A stretch of DNA of 64,000 bases from Stomorhina lunata (lineage: Eukaryota; Arthropoda; Insecta; Diptera; Rhiniidae). The notes beneath the pieces were generated by a model, which saw only the letters and a program-made list of their open reading frames with translations, had not been told where the DNA came from and ran no database searches. Of the stretch, positions 47,861-61,870 are shown in pieces. The DNA is taken from assembly GCA_933228675.1 (NCBI GenBank), contig OW121743.1:88072768-88136767 (forward strand), given 5' to 3'. The first letter of the stretch is position 1, and each line of letters opens with the position of its first letter. A program made the position numbers and the translations under genes.

Positions 47861-49840
47861 TTGAAATTTTTGGAAAAATTCCTATAAAAATAAGAAATTT
47901 TTGAAAAATTTTCCCTTAAAAATAAGAAATTTAAAAAAAAACTTCCTATAAAAATAAGAAGTTTTTAAAAAAACTTCCTATAAAAATAAGAAATTTTTGA
48001 AAAATTTCCCATAAAAATAAGAAATTTTTAAAAAACTTCCTATAAAAATAAGAAATTTTTGAAAAATTTCTTATAAAAATAAGAAATTTTTGAAAAACTT
48101 CTTATAAAAATAACAAGTTTTTGGAAAATTTCTTATAAAAATAAGAAATTTTTGAAAAATTTCTTATAAAAATAAGAAATTTTTGAAAAATTTCTTATAA
48201 AAATAAGAAATTTTTGAAAAATTTCTTATAAAAATAAGAAATTTTTGACGAATTTCTTATAAAAATGAGAAATTTAATAATTACAAACTTTTAAAAATTT
48301 TCTATAAAAATAAGTAATTTTAAAAATTTTCCTATAAAAATACGAAATTTTTCAAAAATTTCTCAAAAAAATAAGAATTTTTAAAAAATTTTGTAATAAA
48401 AAGGCAATTTCTAAAAATTTCTTAAAAAATAAATAAATAAAAATTTTTTAAAATTTCTCAAAAAAAATATAAAAGTTTTGAAAAATTTCTTAAAAAATAA
48501 GAAATTTTTGAAAAATTTAAGAAACTTTTAGAAAATTTCCTATAAAAATAAATTTTTTTTCCAAAATTTCTTATAAAAATAAAAAATAATTTAAAAATTT
48601 CTATATATATATGAAAGCTTTTTTAAAAATCAGAAATTTTTGAAAAATTTCTAATAAAAATAAGAAATTTTTGAAAAATTTCTTATAAAAATAAGAAATT
48701 TTTGATAAATTTCTTATACAAATAAGAAAATTTGAAAAGTTTCTTATAAAAATAAAAACGTTTTAAAAAAATTCCTATAAAAATAAGAAATTTTTACAAA
48801 ATTTCTTAGAATATAAGAAATTCTTGAAAAGTTTCCAATAAAAATATGAAATTTTAAAAAATTTCCTATAAATATAAGTAATTTTTTAAAAATTTCCTAT
48901 AAAAATAACAAATTTTTGAAAAATTACTTAAAAACATAAGAAATTAAAAAAAAAATTAAAAAAAAAAACGAAATTTTTAAAAAATTTTTAACAAAAAAAA
49001 AGTTTTTTTTAATTTCTTATAAAAATAAAAAATTTTTGAATATTTTCTTATAAAAAAGAAATTCTTTTACGAATTTCTTATAAAAATAAAAAAATTTTAA
49101 AAATTTCATATTAAAACAAGAAATTTTCGAAAAATTTCTAGAATGTAAGAAATTTTTGAAAAACTTCTATAAAAATAAAAAAAATTTTAAATGTCCTATA
49201 AAAATAAGAAATTAAAAAAAAACTTCTTGTAAAAATAAAAAATTTTTGAAAAATTTCCTATTAAAATGAAAAAAAATTATCAATAAATATTTTTGAAAAT
49301 TTTCTTATAAAAATAAGAAATTGTTGAAAAAATTTTATAAAAACAAGACATTTTTCTTTCTTAAAATAAGAAAATTTTGAAAAATTTCTTATAAATATAA
49401 GAATTTTTGAAAATTTTCTTATAAAAATAAGAAATTTTTGAAAAATTTTTTATTAAAACAAGAAATTTTTAAATAAAATTTTATAGAAATAGGAAATTTT
49501 TGAAATACTCCTTATAAAAATAAGAAATTTTTGAAAATTTTCTTATAAAAATTAGAAATTTTTGAAAAATTTCTTATTAAAATAAGAAATTTTAAAAAAA
49601 AAATTTATAAAAATAAGAAATTTTTGAAAAATTTCCGATAAAAATAAGAAATTTTTAAAAAAAAATTTAAAATATTTCTTATAGAAATGAGAAATTTTTA
49701 AATAAAATTCCTATAAAAATAAGAAGTTTTTGAAAAATTTCCTATAAAAATTAGAAATTTCTGAAAAATTTCCTATAAAAATAAGAAATTTCTGAAAAAT
49801 TTTCTATAAAAATAAGAAATTTCTGAAAAATTTCTAAAAA
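47861..49840 (+). repeat. Family A minisatellite, array 4, degenerate
   Basis: Units mostly of the form AAGAAATTTTTGAAAAATTT plus CTTATAAAAAT, with TTTCTTATAAAAATAAGAAA retaining the dyad symmetry through a compensating C-to-T and G-to-A pair. Only 48050-48250 is regular. Confidence 0.9.
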
Positions 49841-51344
49841 AAAATGCTCTAAACTTTTGTCCACTTCGATATGGATTCACCTTGAAACATAAGTATTTGG
49901 TGCAATAATAACAGAATCAAAATAATCCTGTATATTTATAACAGGATATTTTAAAATCAACACTAGCAAAAAAATTTTGTTTTCACAAGCTAAACACATG
50001 TTGAATTTTTATTTTATACAAATTTTTTAAATTTGGCTATATACAAATTTTTTAATATAAATTTCACATACATAAAATATTTCCTCGTTGTTTGTTCTAA
50101 CAAAAAAATCCTTAAAAAATAAATACAGGTAAAAAACATTAGAGCAAATACAAAAAGCCAACAATAAATGATTATGAAATATTGTGGATATTTTCGAGTA
50201 ATATACAATTTTACCTTCAAATACATTTGTGTGTATGTATATATGTAAATATCTCTGTATAAATGTATGTAAACTTGTTAAATGTAAATATGTTGTAGGT
50301 AGTTAAATATTTTCATACATATGCAAATAATATTTACATTTTCTAAATTTCAACATAATGTTTTTGATGAATTTCATTTGTTAGATACAAATGAAAGAAT
50401 TACGTTTTTTTTCTTTTTGATAAAATATTACATTAGTATTTGGTCTTGAGGCTATAAATGCAAAAAATTCTAAAAAATGTTTAGGTAATATAGAGATATG
50501 AGTATTAGTAATTTAAATATTTTTGCTTTTAAATAAAAAAGAAGTAACATTTTTTTAAGCCTTAGAGCATTTTTAAGGAATTAAATTATATTTGGGAAAA
50601 AATTTAACATTTGCATTTTTAGTATTTTAGAATGTTTAAGACTGCAGGAATTTTAAAAGAGAAGAAATAAATCATATAAGCCCTAGAAAGATAAGGAAGT
50701 ATTAAATTTTTATGTAATTCAAAAATTGTTTTAAATCTGCTGAAAATATATTTCTCACAAAGAATTTTTTCATCGCCCCAAAAGCAGGCAACAGAAAGTA
50801 TTTTATGTAACTAATCATCATAATTATTATTTAACTTTAAAATAACGTTTACACAAAAACCTTTTACAATGTGTTAGTAATTCCAACAATACAATATTCA
50901 AATTTAAACTTTAAAAGTATTTACAACATCCTTTGATCCTTTCGAAAAAGAATAATAAAAGAAAAACAGAAAATAATGTGTGTTTTATTTTTTGAGTAGT
51001 TATTGAAATCAGTAGCATTAGAAAAAACTTTTCGTTATATATTTTTTCATATATAATAAATTTTAGGAAAAAGAGGGAAAAACAACAAGTTTGTGAAATA
51101 AAAAGACATGTATAAGGAAAAGATAAATACATATACAAAAATGTGTGTAAACTTAAACAACATTCAAATACTTCTACATTTATCAGTCCCTTATTTTGTA
51201 AAAAAAAAACTATGAAAAGTTTGTCTTTTACTGTATTTAGATCCTTGATGTTCAGACGTCTGTATGTAGGACAAAACGATTGCGGAATTGTATATATAAA
51301 TTTACACGCAAAGAAACTATATCATAAAATCATAAAAAGTTTCT
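49841..51344. other. AT-rich sequence without recognised gene
   Basis: Mixed AT-rich DNA between two family A arrays, with GTATGTATATATGTAAATAT-type runs near 50230-50280. Short frames have no domains and no supporting context. Confidence 0.5.
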
Positions 51345-53740
51345 AGAAAAATAAGAAATTTTTGAAAAATTACCTTTAAAAATAAAAAATTTTTGAAAAA
51401 CTTCCTATAAAAATAAGAAATTTTTGAAAAACTTCCTATAAAAATAAGAAATTTTTGAAAAATTCCCTACAAAACGAAGAAATTTTTGAAAAATTTCCTC
51501 CAGAAATAAGAATTTAGAAAAAAAAATCGTATAAAAATAGGAAATTTTTGAAAAATTTCCCATAAAAATAAGAAATTTTAAAAAAATTTAATATAAAAAC
51601 AAGAAATTTTTTAAAAATTTCCTAAAAAAATAAGACATTTTTGAAAAATTTCCTACAGAAATAAGAAATTTTTTAAAAATTTCCCATACAAATAAGAAAT
51701 TTTTGAAAAATTTCCCATAAAAATAAGAAATTTTTGACAAATTTCCTTTAAAAATAAGAAATTTTTGAAAAATTATTAGCATAAGAAATTTTTGAAAAAT
51801 AATAAAAATAAGAAATTTTCTTAAAATTTCCTATAAAAATAAGAAATTTTTGAAAAATTATAAAAATAAAAAATTTTTAAAAAATTTCTTATTAAATAAG
51901 AAATTTTTGAAAAATTTGCTATAAAAATAAGAAATTTTAGACAAATTTCCTATAAAAATAAGAAATTTTTGAAAAATTTCCTATAAAAATAAGAAATTTT
52001 TGAAAATTTTCCTATAAAAATAAGAAATTTTTGAAAAATTTCCTATAAAAATAAGAAATTTTTGAAAAATTTCCTATAAAAATCAGAAATTTTTGAAAAA
52101 TTTCCTATAAAAATAAGAAATTTTTGAAAAATTTCCTATAAAAATAAGAAATTTTTGAAAAATTTCCTATAAAAATAAGAAATTTTTGAAAAATTTCCTA
52201 TAAAAATAAGAAATTTTTGAAAAATTTCCTATAAAAATAAGAAATTTTTGAAAAATTTCCTATAAAAATAAGAAATTTTTGAAAAATTTCCTATAAAAAT
52301 AAGAAATTTTTGAAAAATTTCCTATAAAAATAAGAAATTTTTGAAAAATTTCCTATAAAAATAAGAAATTTTTGAAAAATTATAAAAATAGGAAAATTTT
52401 TAAAAATTTCCTATAAAAATAAGAAATTTTTGAAACATTTCCCATAAAAATAAGAAATTTTTGAAAAATTTCCTATAAAAATAAGAAATTTTTGAAAAAT
52501 TTCCTATAAAAATATGAAATTTTTGAAAAATTTCCTATAAAAATAAGAAATTTTTGAAAAATTATAAAAATAAAAAATTTTTGAAAAATTGTAAAAATAA
52601 GAAATTTTTGAAAAATTTCCTACAAAAATAAGAAATTTTTAAAAAAATTTCCAATAAAAATAAGAAAGATTTGAAAAATTTCCTCTAAAAATCAGAAACT
52701 TTTAAAAAATTTCCTATAAAAATAAGAAATTTATGAAAAATTTCCTATAAAAATAAGAAATTTTTGAACAGTTTTTCTATAAACATCAGAAATTTTTGAA
52801 AAATTTCCTATAAAAAAAAGAAATTTTTGAAAAATTTTCCTACAAAAATAACAAATTTTTGAAAAATTTCTTTTAAAATTAAAAAATTTTCAAACAGTTT
52901 TTTAAAAAATAAGAAATTTTTTAAAAATTTCCTATTAAAATAAGAAATTTTTGAAAAATTTTTTAAAAAATAGAAAATTTTTGAAAAATTTCCTATAAAA
53001 ATATAAACTTTTTTAAAAAATTTCCTATAAAATTAAGAAATTTTTTAAAAATTTCCTATAAAATTAAGAAATTTTTTAAAAATTTCCTATAAAAATAAGA
53101 ACATATTTAAAACTTTCCTATAAAAATAAGAAATTTGTTAAAAATTTCCTATAAAAATAAGAAATTTGTTAAAAATTTCCTATAAAAATAAGAAATTTTT
53201 AAGAAAATTCCTACAAAAATAAGAAATTTTTAAAATTTTCTTTAAAACATAAGAAATTTTTGAAAAATTTCTTTTAAAAATAAAAAATTTTCAAAAAATT
53301 TCTTAAAGAAATAAGAAATTTTTCTTATAAAATAAGAAATTTTCTTAGAAAAATTTCTTAATAAATGAGAATTTTTCAAATAATTTCTAAAAAAAAAAAT
53401 TTTTAAATTATAAAAACTTATAATTTAAATTAAATTAATTTAAATTAATTTAAATTTAAATTTTCTAAAATAACTAAAAAAAATAAGAAATTTTGTAAAA
53501 ATTTCTTATAAAAAATAACAAATTTTCAAAAAATTTCTGATAAAAAAATAAATATTTAAACATTTTTTTATAGAAATTAGAAAATGGTGAAAAATTTCTT
53601 ATAAAAATAAGAAATTTTGAAAAATTTCTTATGAAAATAAGAAATTTTGGGAATATTTCTTATAAAAATAAGAATTTTTGGAAACAATTTTTATAAAAAT
53701 AAGAAATTTCTGAAAACTTTTTCGAAAAAATAGGATATTT
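51345..53740 (+). repeat. Family A minisatellite, array 5 (AAGAAA sub-family)
   Basis: A homogeneous core at about 51950-52380 repeats TTTCCTATAAAAATAAGAAA plus TTTTTGAAAAA. It differs from arrays 1 and 3 by one base, AAG for AGG, in nearly every copy, so it was homogenised separately. Deletions of about 10 bases (GAAAAATTATAAAAATA) recur. Near 53400-53465 the array gives way to a TTTAAATTAATTTAAA palindromic patch. Confidence 0.93.
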
Positions 53741-55010
53741 TTAAAATGCAAATTTGATGGTTCGGCAACCATATAAAATGTTATCAATTTTGGTTATCAT
53801 AATATTCACTTTGTATCATGGTATTCATATAAAATCACTAAAATTCACAACATCTCTCACCGAATCATAATATAAACTTTACTAATCATAATTATGATCG
53901 AATTTTAATATGGTTTACAATTAGCACAACTTATTTGCTTACTTTAAATTATTGCTAGGATTTTTTAGAGTGTTCAAATAATATATGATTACATGCGTGT
54001 ATGTTAGTATGTCTGTATTTACAGTCGACTACTAACCAAATAAGCCCTGTTCTGCAAAACAAATATAAATACACAAACACTATAAGTATTTAAGACTATT
54101 CATGAGTTGCTTTGACTAATTCAAAGATACAAGAATTTAAGGCCAATATTTTAAAGGCCTTCCAAGGGGATTTTTCATAAGCATTAGAAGCATAAGAAAG
54201 AAGAGATAAAAATTAAGTCTAAATCCCTCCCGGAAGGTCAACTGTTCTTTCACTAGAAAGTAACATTTTTAAAATTTCTATACTTTTAAAATCAATTGAT
54301 TTGTTAGTTCTGACTAAACTAGAATTGTGTTGCATACTTTTAGGAAGTTCCATAGAACGATAATTCCATTCATGTTAATTGGGTTACATTAAAATTATAT
54401 TTAATAAATATTTTACCTCACACGATTTTAATGCATTAGCATATCATTTTTAAGATCTAAACTTTTGAAACATGAACGATTTGTAAGCCCCGAGTAGTAT
54501 TCAAGGCGGTTTTATTAACGAAAATTTCTCAGTTTTAAATTTTAACCATATACAATATTTATGCCACTTCTTTTCATTTTTTAATATATATTAGAAAATT
54601 TATGTCTGCAATAGGTCCCTTTAAGGCCCTTGTGAACGTCCCCTATGAAAACTGCCTGTCAATGCTCTATTTGTTTACGATGTGTTTCAGTAAAATAAGA
54701 GTTGTTTGATTATTAGCATTCAACATTTCAATTTGATGAAAAAGTTTTATTTTTATGACATACAAAAACTCACTTGAACTAAGCCATACCCATACAATCA
54801 CATTATTTTAGAGAAATACATATTCTGACGCACAAAAGCTGTGAACAATAAAGTTATTTATATTTTGTCACCCTACAAGTGAACAATTGGACATTTGAAC
54901 TTAGCACAAATTTAACATTAGCTTAGCCCACAAAGTACTAAGCTTTTTTGTATGGGAAAAAATGGAAGTATTTTCGGTTTTGCCTAAATTTTTACCACTA
55001 GGAATTGAAT
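53741..55010. other. AT-rich sequence without recognised gene
   Basis: Mixed sequence, relatively less repetitive than its neighbours. No conserved frame, RNA or mobile-element end is recognised. Confidence 0.5.
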
Positions 55011-55819
55011 TGTTTAAAAAAATTTATGTAAAGCTTATTCTTGCAAAATTTAGGGGCCATAGATGTCATAGTTTCTCATTTAATAGATATTAACTGGCCC
55101 TTATTAGATTTTCTTTTTTTTTGCTTGCGGGAGTGGTTTATATATGAAAGCTATTGTCAAATATGGACCGATTCCTAAAAAATTTGATACACTGATCAAT
55201 AGTTGCATAAAACTTCTCTATTCTAAATTTAGTTGTCATAGCTATTACAATTATATTCTTTCTCAATATATCGAAAATAATTTTGTAAAATTTTGCTCTT
55301 TTATCTGACACACAGACGGACATAAGCCCTCTTTTCTTTTTGAATTTTTGTGTTTCCGCAAGTTTTTTATATGGATGCTGTGGTCAAATGGTAAATGATT
55401 GTGACAAAATTTTGCACACTGGCTGATATTGACATAAGACTTCCTTGTACTTAATTTAGTGGCCGAAGCTTTCACAGTTTATCATTTATTGGCATTTAGG
55501 TGTATTTTAGGTGAAATTTTGGCTGTTTTCGTAAGTTTTTTGTATGGGAGCTATGGTTAAATGTGAACCGATTTCGATAAAATTTTATATGCTGCCTAGT
55601 ATTTATATAAAACTTATATATACCAAATTTTATCATCATAGCTGTTATAAATTGTCATTTATTAGCAAAAAAGCGATAAGCCTAGACGAGGTTATACGGG
55701 AGCTATGGTCAAATGTGAACCGATTTAGCCCGATAGCAACACCAAAATTTTTTAAGAAATGAAGAATATTTATGCCAAATTTCAGTGATAGTGCCAACAA
55801 CAGACATACGGACAGACAG

Positions 55820-55857
<38 letters not shown>

Positions 55858-55866
55858 TGACTGACT

Positions 55867-55902
<36 letters not shown>

Positions 55903-55932
55903 GCAGACAGACAGACAGACAGACAGCAGACG

Positions 55933-55994
<62 letters not shown>

Positions 55995-56245
55995 TAGACA
56001 GACAGACAGCAGACGGACAGACGAAATGACAGACAGACAGACAGACAGATAGACAGACAGACAGCAGACGGACAGACGAAATGACAGACAGACAGAAATA
56101 AAGACGGACATCGCTCAATCGTCTTAGATTTTCATAAGGATTTAGAATATACTTCAATTTTGGTTTTGGTGCTAATATTAAGGAAATTACAAACGGAATG
56201 ACAATCTCAATATTCCCCTATTATTTTTGATGTCGGGTATAAAAA
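55011..56245 (-). mobile_element. mini-me/DINE-1-like element on the minus strand
   Basis: The right edge reads TTACAAACGGAATGACAATC, TCAATATTCCCC and ATGTCGGGTATAAAA, the reverse complement of the head at 1486-1545. The tetranucleotide core is at 55797-56107. The body matches 2600-3430 in reverse (TCGCTTTTTTGCTAATAAAT-side and GGAGCTATGGTCAAATGTGA, three times). No terminal hairpin is found near 55011, so the 3' end seems lost. The long Ser/Val/Cys/Leu frames here are artefacts of the core. Confidence 0.82.
55797..56107 (-). repeat. (GTCT)n core of the minus-strand mini-me-like element
   Basis: On the plus strand this is (CAGA)n broken by CAGCAGACGGACAGACGAAA-type interruptions that themselves recur near 56008 and 56063, and by a short CTGACTGACTGA run near 55855. 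Confidence 0.95.
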
Positions 56246-57611
56246 TCTTAACTTTTTTTCTTATTAGAAAATTACACATTTTTTCTCAGGCCGGTTTCAA
56301 AATTCATTTTTTAATTTTTTTGAAAATTTTGTTCAAAAAATATTACAAATAATAAATTTACTTTATTGTGTAATAAAGCAAAGAAATAAAAGAATAAAAT
56401 ATAAAAAAAACTAGGTCGATATCTTTTACTGTTTCGCCGTATTTGCGATTTGAAATCGTAAAATTTCGCGAAAATATGATTTTTTTGTAATAATTTTAGT
56501 TAATGCTTGTTAAACTATAATAATGTTCAATATTACAATACAATTTTGCACTTTTTCAAAATAAGGTGCACCAGATTTAAAATGGACATCTTCAAATTTT
56601 CCAAACTTAAAAAAAAATGTTTGGTTAAAGAAGGGTATTTAAAATTCCTTACAACCGGATGCAGCATCCCAACATGTTCACTTTTTTTTCTCAATTTACC
56701 AAAAATCCTCTTGTATATTTAAAGTTTTATGATGTTGAAAACATTTCGTTCTTTTTTTCAAATAAACCTAATTTTAGTTTCATTTACAAACAAAACTACT
56801 ACAAAACTAAGTTTTCAAAAAACAAGAACTGCCAAACAAAAAACCTCTTAACATAAGGGTTCGTTGTCCTAAAAGGGCAACTTCCTGACAGACAACCCCA
56901 ATTTTTCTCTTTTTTTTATCTTTTTCATTTATTTATTTGTGTATAAAATAAGGATAATTTATGCGCATATTAATTTTGACCTTGGGCCAATAACTATTTA
57001 ATTAAAAACCCTTAAACTTCATTAAAGCAAAACAAGTGTTGTTACTCTTTTCTTTCTTGAAGTCAATCTTTTCAAATTTTGTTAATGAACTGCCTTTTTA
57101 TAAAAAAGTTTGTAATTTTTTTTTTCTTTTTAAAAGATTTCTTTTATGAATGTTAATTTAATGGAGCCAAGCTTTAGTTAGTCCCCTTAGAAGATATATA
57201 AGAAAAAAAAAATAAACTTTAATATCCTTTAACTTTAACGTTTATTATAGTTAAATATTATTCGTATTTAAAATGTTTAGCTTTATAAATTTTATTAGAT
57301 TTTTTTATGATTTGGTTTCTTTTGTTTTTTTCTTAATAAAATTTTCTTTAATAACATTTTAGTTATTAAAAAAGATTTTATGCTTATGGATTTTTTCCCC
57401 AAGAGTTTTAGCATAAAAGCAATTTCTAGCTCATGAATATCATTAAAGCAACTGACAGACAGACGTACAATTTAAACGGGGCAGGGTGAGAGATAGTAAA
57501 AACCACGAAAAGATATTTCAGAAACAAAAAATGTATATAGAAAATTGTCGGGACAGTAAATATTTATTCAAAGAAAAATTATTCGCACTTAATCTCAGTC
57601 TATTATTTTTA
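56246..57611. other. AT-rich sequence without recognised gene
   Basis: Mixed AT-rich DNA. A patch at 56400-56490 (CTGTTTCGCCGTATTTGCGA) has more CpG than the surroundings. Short frames near 56507-56856 have no domain and contain poly-Lys/Phe runs. A GACAGACAGACG scrap lies near 57455. Confidence 0.5.
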
Positions 57612-57930
<319 letters not shown>

Positions 57931-58782
57931 ATGGTTTAAAGGGGTAACCAGTGATAGGCTTACACTCACCTAGGCTTTTTTTCTTTGTATTATTTCTTTT
58001 GTTCCACCCTGTCCCTACACAAATTTCCCTGTTTTTGTCTCCATTGATTTCCTCTTGTTGCTTCAAATATTCAATTTCTATTATATTCATTTTTTGTTCG
58101 ATTTATTTGTTTGTTTTTTTCTTATTTTTTTGTCTTGTTCGGAAAAAGATGTCATAATATTATTTTCTTAGTTACTGCTTAAACAAAATCCAGTTAGTTT
58201 AAGATTGAATCAATATAAAAGAATATTTTTCCAATTTTTTTCCTTGATTTCATTCCATTCTGTTTCGGATGTTTATTTTACGGCAGCATTTATTTTATGA
58301 CTCTATTGTTGGGGCAACAGCAGCATCAGCTTTAGGTTCAATAAAATCTTCTTTTCTTTTTTTTGATTCAAGATCTTATTTAAATAGAAATATTATATGG
58401 TGTTTAAGAGGGAAATTTAAGTAGTCAAATTTCAATAAAAATATATTTAAGTTGTAACAAATTTACAAGAAATTTACAAAAGAAAAGAAAATTTAAAGAA
58501 GAAATAAATAAAAGCTCTTTAAAAGTAGTTAAAGTTTATGGACCTTAAAGAATAAATCGCGGAAGAGTAATTACAAGTTGACATCTTAAAATGTTATTTA
58601 AAAAAAAAAAAATATACATAAATTCTTTCTAGACAAACTAAAGTCAAGGAGAAAAGGAATTTTTAGGGGTGATATCTCTTTAACTGTGTTAGCGAGTTTC
58701 GGAACTTGGAGAAGCGATACGAAAAATGTTAACGATTTTTCTTTAACAAAAAATTTTTTTGAGAAGCTTTTTTTAATAAAAA
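57931..58782. other. AT-rich sequence without recognised gene
   Basis: T-rich then mixed AT-rich DNA (TTTTTCTTTGTATTATTTCT). No gene, RNA or repeat period is recognised. Confidence 0.5.
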
Positions 58783-59011
58783 CAAGTAAGAATGGTTGAT
58801 CAAGACAAATTCTATGATACCCTACAGATCTTTGTCAAAATAAAAATGGTTAGTTTTTGGAATCTTCGATTTTTTTATGAATTTTAAAAAAATACAAATT
58901 TTTTCCATTTTGCAAAAAAAAATACATTTTTATGTGAAAAACTCCACAACCGTGGAAGATATTAAAAAAGTGTCTTATCCGGGCTTTAAGAAAATTTTGT
59001 GGTAAATCCGC
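58783..59011. repeat. Degenerate mini-me-type end plus left half of module M
   Basis: AACAAGTAAGAATGGTTGAT, CAAGACAAATTCTATGATAC and CCTACAGATC resemble the start of the element at 37156 but are diverged. From about 58926, GAAAAACTCCACAACCGTGG and AAGAAAATTTTGTGGTAAAT plus CCGC match module M at 30660-30739. The match stops abruptly where the array begins. Confidence 0.75.
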
Positions 59012-61694
59012 AAAATTTATAGAAACATTTTTGATATAAAATATTTATAGAAAAATTTCGATATAAAATTTTTGATACAAAATTTCTAAAGAAAAATTTT
59101 CAGTATAAAATTTTTATTAACTAAATTTCGATAGAAAATTTTTATAGAAAAATTTTCTATTTAAAATTTTTATAGAAAAATTTTCAATATAAAATTTATA
59201 ACGAAAAATTTTTATAAAAAAATTTTCCGTACAAAATTTTTATAAAAAAATTCTTGATAGAAAATGTTTTAATATAATTTTTTTTACAGAAAAATTTTCT
59301 ACACAAAATTTTTATAGAAATATTTTTGATATAAAATTTTTATCAAAAATTTTTATAAAAAAAAATTTTCAATACAAAATTTTTATAAAAAAAATTTTCA
59401 ATACAAAATTTTTATAGACAAGTTTTCGATATAAAACTTTTATAGAAAAATATTCGATATAAAATTTTTATAGAAAAATTTTTATAGAAAATTTTTATAG
59501 AAAAGTTTTCGATAAAAAATATTTATAAAAAAATTTATACAAAATATTTCAACACAAAATTTTTAAAGAAACATTTTTGATACAAAATTTTTAAAGAAAA
59601 ATGTTCAGTATAAAATTTTTATTAAAAAAATTTCGATATAAAATTTTAATAGAAAAGTTTTCGATATACATTTTTTTTTTTTATTTTCGATATAAAAGTT
59701 TTATAGAAAAATTTTCTATTTAAAATTCTTATAGAAAAATTTTAAATATAAAATTTATATGGAAAAATTTTCCGTACAAAATTTTTATAAAAAAATTCTT
59801 GATAGAAAAAGTTTTAATATAAATTTTTTAAAGAAAAATTTTCTACGCAAATATTTTCGATATAAAATCTTTATAAAAAAATTTTTATAAAAAAAAAAAT
59901 TATACGAAATATTTCCAAACAAAATTTTTATAGAAAAATTTTTGATACAAAATTTTTAACGAAAAATTTTCCATATAAAATTTTTATAGACAAATTTTTG
60001 ATATACAATTCTTACAAACAAAATTTTTACAAAAAATTCTTACAAAAAAATATTAGAAAAATTTCCGATATAAAATTTTTGTAGAAAAATTTTCGATATA
60101 AAATTTTTATAGAAAAATTTTCGATATAAAATTTTTATAGAAAAATTTTCGATATAAAAAATTTTATAGAAAAATTTTCAATAGAAATTTTTTATAGAAA
60201 AATTTTCAATATAAAATTGTTATAAAAAAAATTTTGATATAATATTTTTATAGAAAAATTTTAAAAATAAAATATTTATCGAAAAATTTTCAATATCAAA
60301 TTTTTATTGAAAAATTTTCAGAATCAAATTTTTATTAAAAAATTTTCAATACAAAATTTTTATTCAAAAATTTTCAATACAAAATTTTTATAGAAAAATT
60401 TTTGATATAATATTTTATATAAAAAAATTTTCAATATAAAATTTTTATAGAAATATTTTCGATATAAAATTTTTATAGAAGAATTTTCAATACAAAATTT
60501 GATCATAAAAAATTTTTGAAATTAAATTTTTATCGAAAAATTTTGAATACAAAATTTTTTATAAAAATTTTCGATATAAAATTTTTATAGAAACATTTTT
60601 GATGTAAATTTTCGATACAAAATTTTTATAGAAAAAATTTTTAAAGAAAAATTTTTGATACAAATTTTTTATTGAAAAAATGTTCTTATAAATTTTTATC
60701 AAAAAATTATTAAAAAAAAATTTTGATATAAAATTTTTATTGAAAAATTTTCGATATAAAATTTTAATAGAAAAATTTCGCTATAAAATTTTTATAGAAA
60801 AATTTTTAATATACAATTTTTAAAGAAAAATTATCAATATAAATTTTTTATAGAAAAATTTTCGATATAAAATTTTTACAGAAAAATTTTCAATATAAAA
60901 TTTTTATAGAAATATATTCTATAAAAAATTTTCATAGAAATATTTTCAATATAAAATTTTTATAAAAAAAATTTTCAATACAAAATTTTTAGAGAAAAAT
61001 TTTTGATACAAAATTTTTATAGAAAAATCGTTGATACAAAATGTTTATAGAAAAAGTTTTTTATATAAAATTTTTATAGAAAAATTTTCGATATAAAATT
61101 TTTTAAAAAAATTTTTCGATATAAAATTTTTTTAAAAAATTTTTCGATATAAAATTTTTATAGAAATAGTTTCGATATAAAATTTTTATAAAAACATTTT
61201 CGATACAAAATTTTAGCAGAATAAATGTTTGATATTAAATTTTTGTCAAAAAATTGTTGATGTAAAATTTTTATGAAAAAATTTTTGATGCAAACTTTTT
61301 GTAAAAAGATTTTCGGTAGAAAATTTTTTAAGAAAAATTTTTGAAACAAATTTTTTTTAGAAAAATTTTCTATATAAATTTTTATAGAAAAATTAAAAAA
61401 AAATTTTTCGTTATAAAATTTCAATAAAAAAATTTTCGATAGAAAATTATTAAAGGAAAATTTTCAATACAAAAATTGGGAAATTTGGAAAATTTCAATA
61501 CAAAAATTTAGAAATTTGAAAAATTTTCAATACAAAATTTTCATAGAAAAATTTTTGATGCAAAATTTTAATAAAAAATTTTTGGAAAAATTTTCGATAT
61601 AAAATTTTTATACAAATATTTTCAATTTAAAATTTTTATGGACAAATTTTTGATATAAAATTTTCAAAATTAAATTTTCTATAGAAAAATGTTT
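59012..61694 (+). repeat. Family D 28-bp AT minisatellite
   Basis: The unit is GATATAAAATTTTTATAGAA plus AAATTTTC, 28 bp, best kept at 60060-60150. Most of the array is degenerate, with CAATACAAAATTTTTATA and GATACAAAATTTTTATA variants. ATCCG stands just outside both edges (59006-59010 and 61696-61700). Confidence 0.92.
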
Positions 61695-61870
61695 GATCCG
61701 TCTTACAATGAATTTAAATAAGCCAATCCCAAGATATGGTAAAATCAATGGAACGACCTCTGTAAAAATCCGTAATTTTAGAAAAAAATATGAAAAAAAA
61801 TCGGATTCAGAGAATTTTAAATTTTTGGATTTTTTGTACTTAGTGGACCGTAATACATCGAAATTAAATA
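61695..61870 (+). repeat. Right half of module M, after the array
   Basis: CAATGAATTTAAATAAGCCA, CCCAAGATATGGTAAAATCA, ATGGAACGACCTCTGTAAAA and GTGGACCGTAATACATCG match 30750-30896. A 60-codon frame over it is not matched by an open frame in the other copy and is not called a gene. Confidence 0.82.
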
